The notes beneath the pieces were generated by a model. That model ran no database searches and was not told the DNA's origin. It worked only from the letters and a program-made list of their open reading frames with translations. Of a stretch of DNA of 64,000 nt, positions 57,990 through 64,000 are shown piece after piece. Both the position numbers and the translations under genes were made by a program. The stretch's first letter is position 1, and each line of letters opens with the position of its first letter. Source of the stretch: Butyrivibrio sp. NC2007 (GTDB lineage: Bacteria; Bacillota; Clostridia; Lachnospirales; Lachnospiraceae); contig NZ_ATWY01000003.1 in the NCBI RefSeq assembly GCF_000421405.1, positions 1-64,000 on the forward strand. The letters are read 5' to 3'.

Positions 57990-58550
57990 TCACAGAATTT
58001 CTTCCTCAGCAGCTTTCATAATGGCATCCACATCAGCGCCGTAAATATCAAGGCCAACAGCCTCAATCTTCCTGACATCCTGAATTCCGTAGTAGTTCTG
58101 TGCCAGGGCCTTAACATATCCGAATCCGTATTCATCAGGCGCGAAGTCGCCTCCGGCGGTTGTCACGTAAAAGACCTTTTCCGCCTTGCAAAGTCCTACA
58201 GGAATGCCCTTTTCATTGTATTTAAAGGTTACACCCAGAACATTTATCTGCTCAAAGTACTGCTTGAGCGATGCAGGAAAAGACAAATCCCAGTAAGGCG
58301 CAGCTATAACAATGGTTTCAGCTTCCGCAAACTGCCTAGCAAGATCACAGACAGGGTTTGCGAAGTCTTCGGCGGCTATAATGGCATCTCTCATCTTGAG
58401 AAATGCATCATCTACTACCGGAAAAGAAATTTCTTCAAGCTTTACTTCATCATATGGCTGCCCTATCTTATCAAGTAGCTTGTGAGCCAGCCTAAGCGTC
58501 CTTGAATCACTACGTACACATGCATTAACAAAAAGAATCTTCCTACTCAT
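57990..58550 (-). CDS. Flavodoxin-fold NAD(P)H oxidoreductase
   Basis: The 186-residue protein has the flavodoxin-2 fold of NAD(P)H:quinone/azo reductases: ILFVNACVRSDSRTLRLAHK at the phosphate-binding loop, IAAPYWDLSFPASLKQYFEQ at the flavin and substrate site and YVTTAGGDFAPDEYGFGYVK. FMN-dependent two-electron reduction of quinones or azo compounds in the cytosol is expected. Three ATGs follow one another; the third (58550) has the best distance to GTGAGG. The spacer upstream holds two REP-like units. Confidence 0.85.
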   Translation of the reverse strand: MSRKILFVNACVRSDSRTLRLAHKLLDKIGQPYDEVKLEEISFPVVDDAFLKMRDAIIAAEDFANPVCDLARQFAEAETIVIAAPYWDLSFPASLKQYFEQINVLGVTFKYNEKGIPVGLCKAEKVFYVTTAGGDFAPDEYGFGYVKALAQNYYGIQDVRKIEAVGLDIYGADVDAIMKAAEEEIL

Positions 58551-58565
58551 CATCATTTCCTCACT

Positions 58566-58646
58566 TTTTGAGTCACCGGGGACGTTTCAGTTTGTCTCAT
58601 TTTGAGTCACCGGGGACGTTTCACTTTGTCTCATTTTGACTCACCC
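58566..58646. repeat. Two tandem 37-bp REP-like units
   Basis: Two units of GAGTCACCGGGGACGTTTCA then xTTTGTCTCATTTT, ending in a third GACTCAC. They fill the spacer between the oxidoreductase and histidine phosphatase genes. Orientation is the same as at 54703-54804. Confidence 0.85.
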
Positions 58647-58652
58647 AATGAC

Positions 58653-59435
58653 TCAGTGCCTCTCATTCTCGTTTTCAAATCTCTCACAGAATCTCGCAGA
58701 AAAAGATGGTTCTTCATTACCTACAGTCAAATGTGTAATATCACCAATTCTCAGTGTCCTGAAGATCGCAATTCCCTTCTCCCTTTCTTCTGTCACGATT
58801 TCTGTAAGCGATGTCGGAGCCATAGCAAGAAACTGCATCGGAATAAATGGCGATACATTCCAAAGTCTCGATAACAAAACGCATGTTATTCCAAAATGGC
58901 AGAAGAATGCTAGCACTTTTTCATTCCCGCCATTAACTTTATATACATTTTCATTCCTCTCATAGCCCTGCTTTTTCAGAAACTCATCGAAGCATTCGAT
59001 CACATGATCATAGATCTCCAAAATATTCGATGCCTTTGCCACCTCGCTATCACGCCAGGCCTTGGCACCAAAAACTTCCGGATGCTCCGCAAAATAAGAG
59101 GGCATCATATCCCAGACAATACGTTTCTCATAAGTCCCATCACTGCCTACCTTAAGCTCGTTCTTATAAGCCCCTCTCGTCTCCGGATCCGCTTTATTTG
59201 CATCAAAATATGCCGGAAACTCCTGAAGCCAGTCCAAAACCTCTGCTTCCACCCCCAGCTCTTTTAACGAATAATCAGCTGTAGCTCTCGCTCTGCCAAG
59301 GGGCGAAACATACGCCTCATCAATCCCATAACTCTTAATCTGCTTAGCAAGGAGCTCAGCCTCAACCTTACCTTTGTCTGTCAGGCCATCAATCTCATAA
59401 TTGGGATCGCCGTGCCTAAAAATCAGTATTCTCAT
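58653..59435 (-). CDS. Histidine phosphatase superfamily protein
   Basis: The 260-residue protein starts MRILIFRHGDPNYEIDGLTD: phosphoacceptor His in RHG. A second Arg lies in SPLGRARATADYS and a second His in FFCHFGITCVLL, followed by helices. This completes the branch-1 (phosphoglycerate-mutase-like) catalytic set of two His and two Arg, but residues 70-180 hold an unusual insertion (YFDANKADPETRGAYKNELK). Substrate unknown; small phosphate esters are typical. It is 27 bases from the REP-like units on one side and 38 from those on the other. Confidence 0.85.
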   Translation of the reverse strand: MRILIFRHGDPNYEIDGLTDKGKVEAELLAKQIKSYGIDEAYVSPLGRARATADYSLKELGVEAEVLDWLQEFPAYFDANKADPETRGAYKNELKVGSDGTYEKRIVWDMMPSYFAEHPEVFGAKAWRDSEVAKASNILEIYDHVIECFDEFLKKQGYERNENVYKVNGGNEKVLAFFCHFGITCVLLSRLWNVSPFIPMQFLAMAPTSLTEIVTEEREKGIAIFRTLRIGDITHLTVGNEEPSFSARFCERFENENERH

Positions 59436-59472
59436 AGTCTGTCACCTCATACCTATTCTATTATATATTTTG

Positions 59473-59574
59473 TTTTGAGTCATTGGGGACGTTTCACTTT
59501 GTCTCATTTTGAGACAAAATGAAACGTCCCCGGTGTCTCAAAATGAGTCAAAGTGAAACGTCCCCGGTGACTCA
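59473..59574. repeat. REP-like units in inverted arrangement
   Basis: One unit runs forward (GAGTCATTGGGGACGTTTCA then CTTTGTCTC) and is followed by two units in reverse (AAACGTCCCCGGTG, twice). The first two can form a long stem (GACGTTTCACTTTGTCTCATTT against its complement). This differs from the head-to-tail blocks at 54703 and 58566. Confidence 0.85.
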
Positions 59575-59685
59575 CAAATCACGAAAAACCGATTTTATAC
59601 TTTTTTTATTTATCAGCCACAAAACAAACATATTAAGTTTGTAGAATGTTCATTGTGAGTAAAAACACAAAAGGGGATTACTAAT

Positions 59686-59907
59686 ATGAACAGACTTGAA
59701 GCAGCAATTGCTGAATTCGTAGGAAATTACACCAGAAGGCGCGGATATCCGCCCACAGTGGAGGAGCTTATTTTGAACTTTGGCACCTTTAAGATCATGG
59801 TTGCCATGTTCTATGTGCTTAACCTCTACAGAATAGGGATGATCAGAAACTCCCTGTTCTTCGGCGTTGGAGATCTCAAGCTGATCCCGGTACGAGTTAA
59901 AAACTAA
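59686..59907 (+). CDS. 73-residue protein with LexA-like N-terminal motif
   Basis: The product starts MNRLEAAIAEFVGNYTRRRG, then YPPTVEELILNFGTFKIMVA. The Gly-Tyr-Pro-Pro-Thr-Val-x-Glu segment is like the start of the LexA DNA-binding helix (GYPPTxxEI), after which the rest (MFYVLNLYRIGMIRNSLFFG) looks like a winged-helix end. No peptidase part is present. It may be a tiny DNA-binding protein. AAAGGGG lies ten bases before the ATG. It is the only plus-strand gene in this part and is closed by a bidirectional terminator. Confidence 0.6.
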   Translation: MNRLEAAIAEFVGNYTRRRGYPPTVEELILNFGTFKIMVAMFYVLNLYRIGMIRNSLFFGVGDLKLIPVRVKN

Positions 59908-59924
59908 ATACAGAACAACTAAAT

Positions 59925-59965
59925 AAAGTGCCTCCGCTGATAAAAACACAGCGCGAGGCACTTTT
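59925..59965. terminator. Bidirectional terminator
   Basis: AAAGTGCCTC (59925-59934) pairs with GAGGCACTTT (59955-59964), and GCTG/CAGC add to the stem. CTTTTCATT follows on the plus strand. It separates the 73-residue gene from the convergent GH106-like gene. Confidence 0.8.
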
Positions 59966-59979
59966 CATTATGATCCAGC

Positions 59980-62151
59980 TCACATGCCGGCAACTACAAC
60001 AATTCCATGCGTATTCGGAAGTGTCAGGTCAAAGAACCAGTCATCTCCATCCACGGTAAAGTCCGAAACCTCTCGCACTTCGCCGCTCAGCGTATCGCAA
60101 ATCACGGGCTTTGTAAGGCTCCTTACTCTCACCCGGATCTCCTCTAACTCTTTTCCATAATTCATAAACAATGTTCTACGCTCATCGCCTGCAACGTAGG
60201 TGTTAAACATAACTCCGGAAATATCTTCCCCGGTATGTACATAAGGATCTATCAGATAATCTCCATAGGACATATGATTATTGATCGTTCTTTTCGTTCC
60301 GCTGATTATCTCAACATCCCGTGCGATTGCTTCCCCGACAATTTCTGCAATATTACTGATCTCATCCCCGGATATCACAGTGCACTTTCCTCGGATTTCC
60401 TCAAATATCTCCTGCACCCCGGCATCTTCTGCGGTACTTACACCCATCTCCGGAATCTCCTCAACGCAAATAATACGTCCGCCGCCGATAGCAAAGTCCT
60501 TAACAATACGCGCAGCCGAAAGCGGAAGAACCTTGCAATACGGTAGTATCAGAACGCTAAATCTCTGACCTGTAAGTCTATTCTCAATCGCCCCCTTCTC
60601 AGCTACAAAGTTCTCACATGCATCCCTATGAAGCACCTCAAAATCCATGTTTTCACACAGAAGTGTATTCATGAGAATCTGTTCACCCTGATCAATCCTG
60701 CGCGCCCTTTCACTTCTATGTACAGGCCCTGAAATAAACGCATGTGTAAAAAGATTATCCGGCTGATAATCCAGCAAAAAGCTGTCCAGCGGATGGAAGA
60801 CCAGAATATGCGCATCATTATAACCATCAGTCAAAGCATAGTGAAGCCTCCTGGTCATGCGATTAGCTTCTGCCATCCTGTCAAACCCTTTCCACTGGAA
60901 GAACTGAGATGGTGGCCAGTCGTTCTTTCGCTCACCTCTGTCTGAGTAAAAGAATCCATGGTTTATTATGGTCTGCATTCCCATTTGGAACATCCAGGTT
61001 ATCATCCTGATATACTCCTCATAGGTCATATCCCAGCCACATCCGGCAAAAACCTCCACAGCCGTGCGTTCTTTTCCATAGGAGTGCGCAGCACTTGATG
61101 CAAACTTGATATTAAGGCTCCCAATGCCCTTTCCAAGGTGATCAGCACCGGCAACGTCCATGTAGCGATATTGCCTTAGATAATCACCGCTGTACCTGGC
61201 ATGCCCATAAATTGACTCCTCTCCCAAAAGGTGCGCAAAGAGTTTAAGCCTGTGTTCATTACACCATTTCCTGATCACTTCAAAATAGTTCTTTCCGTAC
61301 ATTTCAGCGATCAGATTGTAATAGTCTATCCGAAGTCTCCCTGCTCTCTCACCCTCGAGCGGAAGCAAATACAGGCACTCCATAATGTCATACCCGTAAG
61401 TCTCTTTAAACAGCTCAGGAATTCTCTTGTCCCACACAAACGCATGGCTCATGCGGGTTTCATCATTGAAAACGGTTGTTATTGTATTCCCAAAACAGTC
61501 ACCATAGCGCTCAGCATACAGCTCATAGGTTGACTTAAGGAAAGCCTCCGTCGCCTCTTTATTTATATAGCTTATTTCCTCATCACCGCCGTTATCATAG
61601 CTGCGGATCTGCACGCGAACTATATAACAGACAGCATCGCGATCGGATTTAAAGCAGAGCTCCGGACCAAACAGATAATTCTCTTCAAATGGCGCCAGGT
61701 CAATCAGATCTCCACTCTCCTTATCCACTATATAAAGAGCCAGTGCAAACATTCTCTGCGCCTTGAACACCGAACCTGCCGGAATCTCATGAGTTTCAAA
61801 AACCAGGTAATGCTCCCTGAAATCCTCATTCCTTGTAAGACTCCTTCCACAGGTTCCTGCCGGCCAGTCTATTTCGTCATACAGCCACATGGGTTCACCG
61901 GACTCTTTTTTGTAGTCCACTACAGTCTTTATGTGGTCAAACCACTCATCGTCCAAATATCCGCCGATGAACCCCTCTCCCCCATTTGTTCTGGCATGAG
62001 GATTACAGCTTTTTACGCCCACTTCACTCATGAGGCGCAGCTGTCTTACAAGTTCCTCATTCTCCAGCTTGTCATTCCAGAACCACAGCGGACACTGGGC
62101 TTCATCCAGGCCCCTTACTGATTCCGGGTTTTTCCAAATTTCTCGATCCAT
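59980..62151 (-). CDS. GH106-like putative alpha-L-rhamnosidase
   Basis: The 723-residue protein resembles GH106-like glycosidases in its first half: QCPLWFWNDKLENEELVRQL, GVKSCNPHARTNGGEGFIGG, EPMWLYDEIDWPAGTCGRSL and the acidic VFNDETRMSHAFVWD, where catalytic carboxylates are expected. The middle has NHGFFYSDRGERKNDWPPSQ with FFQWKGFDRMAEANRM, and the end is beta-rich. No signal peptide. It sits 16 bases below two sugar ABC permease genes, so imported oligosaccharides are the likely substrate, perhaps rhamnose-containing pectin pieces. Family assignment is from memory of motifs and not certain. Confidence 0.65.
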   Translation of the reverse strand: MDREIWKNPESVRGLDEAQCPLWFWNDKLENEELVRQLRLMSEVGVKSCNPHARTNGGEGFIGGYLDDEWFDHIKTVVDYKKESGEPMWLYDEIDWPAGTCGRSLTRNEDFREHYLVFETHEIPAGSVFKAQRMFALALYIVDKESGDLIDLAPFEENYLFGPELCFKSDRDAVCYIVRVQIRSYDNGGDEEISYINKEATEAFLKSTYELYAERYGDCFGNTITTVFNDETRMSHAFVWDKRIPELFKETYGYDIMECLYLLPLEGERAGRLRIDYYNLIAEMYGKNYFEVIRKWCNEHRLKLFAHLLGEESIYGHARYSGDYLRQYRYMDVAGADHLGKGIGSLNIKFASSAAHSYGKERTAVEVFAGCGWDMTYEEYIRMITWMFQMGMQTIINHGFFYSDRGERKNDWPPSQFFQWKGFDRMAEANRMTRRLHYALTDGYNDAHILVFHPLDSFLLDYQPDNLFTHAFISGPVHRSERARRIDQGEQILMNTLLCENMDFEVLHRDACENFVAEKGAIENRLTGQRFSVLILPYCKVLPLSAARIVKDFAIGGGRIICVEEIPEMGVSTAEDAGVQEIFEEIRGKCTVISGDEISNIAEIVGEAIARDVEIISGTKRTINNHMSYGDYLIDPYVHTGEDISGVMFNTYVAGDERRTLFMNYGKELEEIRVRVRSLTKPVICDTLSGEVREVSDFTVDGDDWFFDLTLPNTHGIVVVAGM

Positions 62152-62167
62152 AAAAGACCTCTTTTCA

Positions 62168-63004
62168 TCATCCCTTTACAGCTCCGGCAGCAATTCCGTT
62201 TACAAACTGCTTCTGAAGCAGCATGAATACTACAACTAGCGGTAATGCACACAAAACACAGGACGCAAACAGCACGTTCCACTGCGCCGGATTCTCTTTA
62301 TCCCCAAGGAACTGTATCATTCCAACCGGTAGCGAGTAGTGCGCCCTCTTGGACACAAAGACCATCGGGAAGAAATAATCGTTCCAGATCCAAAGACCCT
62401 GTGTGATCACGCAAGAAACCGTCGCAGGCTTAAGCAGCGGAAATACCACTTTGAAATATCTAGTCCAAAGACTCGCGCCCTCCATATACGCAACTTCCTC
62501 AATTTCAACAGGAACGCCCTTCATGAATCCTGTGAAAAGAAATGTCGAAAATGGCAGTGAACATGTGATAAACATGATCATCGGAGTAAATCTTGAATTC
62601 GGAATATTAAGCCTGCCAAAAACCTGAGCTACAGGCACAATTACCATCTGTGCCGGAATTACAAGTCCTGCGATAAAGAAATAATACAGGAAACGACTGC
62701 TCTTTCTCTTAATTCGTGCAATTGGATACGAAGCCATAGTCGCAATGAGAACAATCACAATTACAGAACCTGCGGTAGTGATCAAACTGTTCGCAAACTC
62801 AGTCATAAAGCCCATCTTGGTAAAGGCAGTGCGATAGCTCTCAGGAGAGAATTCAATAAAGAGCTTCAACGGAGAGGTCATGTTCTCAGGCTTTCTAAAA
62901 GAGCTTGAAAGGACGATAACAAGAGGCGAAATGGATACCACGCTATATATGATCAAAAACAGATACGCTGCTATGGTACCGGCCTTTAATTTTCCATTCT
63001 TCAT
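62168..63004 (-). CDS. Sugar ABC transporter permease, MalG type
   Basis: The 278-residue protein has six membrane helices and the inner-membrane EAA loop (EEVAYMEGASLWTRYFKVVF with PLLKPATVS). This is the carbohydrate CUT1 group, second permease. It starts at 63004 where the first permease stops (TAATG), so both are made as a pair. Expected partners are an extracellular binding protein encoded just beyond the right edge and a shared ATPase such as MsmK located elsewhere. No ATPase gene is present in this operon. Confidence 0.9.
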   Translation of the reverse strand: MKNGKLKAGTIAAYLFLIIYSVVSISPLVIVLSSSFRKPENMTSPLKLFIEFSPESYRTAFTKMGFMTEFANSLITTAGSVIVIVLIATMASYPIARIKRKSSRFLYYFFIAGLVIPAQMVIVPVAQVFGRLNIPNSRFTPMIMFITCSLPFSTFLFTGFMKGVPVEIEEVAYMEGASLWTRYFKVVFPLLKPATVSCVITQGLWIWNDYFFPMVFVSKRAHYSLPVGMIQFLGDKENPAQWNVLFASCVLCALPLVVVFMLLQKQFVNGIAAGAVKG

Positions 63005-63903
63005 TACAGTTCCACCTCCCGTTTGTTCATAAATATCAGCATTCCTATGGTAATCGCGATAATGAGCACAAACGAAACAACGCTGTATGCGCTTGCTTTA
63101 CCCATCATCTGATTGTTGAATGCTGTCTGGAATATTACAAACATGAGGGTCTGTGTAGATTTTCCCGGGCCTCCGTTTGTCATGATAAACGCATAGTCGA
63201 AGGCCTTAAGACCACCAATGATGCTCAGTACAACATTTATAGTTATAGTCGCCGAGATAAGAGGAAGCTTGATCTTCCTGATAAGCTCCCACTCGGAAGC
63301 ACCGTCTATCTTACCTGCTTCAACAAGGCTCTCATCTATTGTCTGAAGGCCTGCAAGGTAGATGATCATAGTTGTTCCGACATTCTTCCATATATCAACT
63401 ATGATAATTCCGTACAGAGCCCCTTTGAAATTTCCAATCAGGTTAAAAGAGCTTCCGTCAAGCCCGACAGCGTCCATAACAGACGAGATCATACCTGACC
63501 CCGGCATATAGACGTAAGACCAGATAAAGCCTACTACTATCGCACTGAACAGCGCCGGAATATAACATATTGTTCTGAAAAGACCTTTGACCTTAATGCT
63601 CAGATTTAGAAGAAGGGCCAGGACAAGTCCCAGCACGTTGGTACACAGTACATTGACAACCGTATATATCAGCGTATTCTTAGTGGCATTAACGAGTGAG
63701 CCATCCTCCAGAATTCGCTTAAAGTTCTTTATCCCAACAAAATCGTAGTTATAGTCAATACCGTTAAAGTTTGTAACACTGTAAAAGAACATCTGAAGAA
63801 CCGGATAAACCCAAAAAACCAGAAACAGCAAAAGCGCCGGCACAACAAATAAGTACATACGATCTGGCATGACCAAAGATGCGCCACGTAATTTTTTTCT
63901 CAT
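63004..63903 (-). CDS. Sugar ABC transporter permease, MalF/LplB type
   Basis: The 299-residue protein has a cytosolic N-terminus (MRKKLRGASLVMPDRMYLFV), six membrane helices, and the EAA loop LVEAGKIDGASEWELIRKIK with LPLISATI. It is the first permease of a CUT1 importer. AAAGGAAAGAGG lies just upstream of the ATG, and a terminator hairpin stands between this gene and the gene beyond the right edge, as is common after binding-protein genes. The importer and the GH106-like enzyme probably form one sugar-uptake unit. Confidence 0.9.
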   Translation of the reverse strand: MRKKLRGASLVMPDRMYLFVVPALLLFLVFWVYPVLQMFFYSVTNFNGIDYNYDFVGIKNFKRILEDGSLVNATKNTLIYTVVNVLCTNVLGLVLALLLNLSIKVKGLFRTICYIPALFSAIVVGFIWSYVYMPGSGMISSVMDAVGLDGSSFNLIGNFKGALYGIIIVDIWKNVGTTMIIYLAGLQTIDESLVEAGKIDGASEWELIRKIKLPLISATITINVVLSIIGGLKAFDYAFIMTNGGPGKSTQTLMFVIFQTAFNNQMMGKASAYSVVSFVLIIAITIGMLIFMNKREVEL

Positions 63904-63925
63904 TACTATCCTCTTTCCTTTTTAA

Positions 63926-63962
63926 AAAAGTGCCGTAAACAGGAGATATACGGCACTTTTTC
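63926..63962 (-). terminator. Hairpin upstream of the permease genes
   Basis: AAGTGCCGTA and TACGGCACTT form a 10-bp stem with TTTTTTAAAAA after it on the minus strand. It lies between a gene beyond the edge and the first permease. Such partial terminators let a binding-protein gene be expressed more than its permeases. The last 36 bases of the window show no decidable frame. Confidence 0.75.
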
Positions 63963-64000
63963 TTTATTTTTTGCAAGATGTGATTACTGATCCAGCAATT

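Noticed and set aside
54703..59574. Tandem repeats as a CRISPR array
   Set aside because: Units are adjacent with no unique spacers, some are inverted, and no cas genes are present.
63964..64000. Last bases as the C-terminus of a substrate-binding protein
   Set aside because: Two minus frames end here in different ways and 36 bases are too few to decide; only context suggests a binding protein beyond the edge.

Overview
The window looks like a chromosome segment of an anaerobic, low-GC, plant-fibre-degrading Firmicute. A rumen or gut Lachnospiraceae member of the Butyrivibrio/Pseudobutyrivibrio type is my best guess. The reasons are AGGAGG-type ribosome binding sites, the many glycoside hydrolases (families 1, 2, 3, 5, 78 and a 106-like enzyme), GPH and ABC sugar importers, and a large GGDEF/EAL sensor protein. 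This is inferred from gene content and style, not from a marker gene. No rRNA, tRNA or CRISPR array was seen.

Layout. (1) 0-10.3 kb: a cut-off small gene and a frameshifted partner, DUF4256, a SNF2 helicase, a DUF1275 membrane protein, then a two-gene unit made of a peptide-type substrate-binding lipoprotein and a dCache-HAMP-GGDEF-EAL protein. Two spacers carry a hairpin repeat family. (2) 10.3-19.5 kb: an almost purely minus-strand array of small, AT-rich genes. Two are recognisable immunity families (SMI1/KNR4-SUKH, DUF2185/Imm33) and most others are orphan proteins of immunity-gene size, several membrane-anchored. Between them lie open fragments that look like decayed protein C-termini. 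The best one ends in an ATGA overlap with the SUKH gene, as toxin-immunity pairs do. A broken serine recombinase closes the array. I read this as an orphan immunity island of a polymorphic toxin system.

(3) 19.5-27.3 kb: a 24-residue hydrophobic peptide gene with its own strong RBS and terminator, divergent from a LacI-type regulator. Then come three AAA/DUF4143 ATPases, with a HAD phosphatase and a Fic protein between the first two. Each ATPase gene carries its own distinct repeat in its promoter: a 42-bp palindrome plus a second copy of the core; a 22-bp inverted pair; and three direct repeats at an exact 33-bp period. This is the most system-like unexplained signal in the window. (4) 27.4-37.7 kb: ferredoxin-type protein and Crp/Fnr regulator, membrane and nuclease-like proteins, a secreted GH3, a truncated SDR, a housekeeping cluster with rpiB and a phosphodiesterase, a nitroreductase fragment and an alpha/beta hydrolase.

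(5) 37.7-53.9 kb: a giant cell-surface GH5 enzyme, then an operon of GPH symporter, GH2, GH78, GH1 and a TIM-barrel isomerase. It faces a divergent AraC regulator with a 20-bp-period direct repeat. The three hydrolases have no signal peptides, so the likely scheme is import of intact rhamnosylated oligosaccharides or glycosides followed by cytoplasmic trimming. (6) 53.9-64 kb: small envelope genes, a GIY-YIG protein, MATE exporter, acyltransferase, flavodoxin-fold reductase and histidine phosphatase. The spacers hold tandem 37-bp REP-like units. A second sugar operon (two ABC permeases plus a GH106-like enzyme) runs off the right edge.
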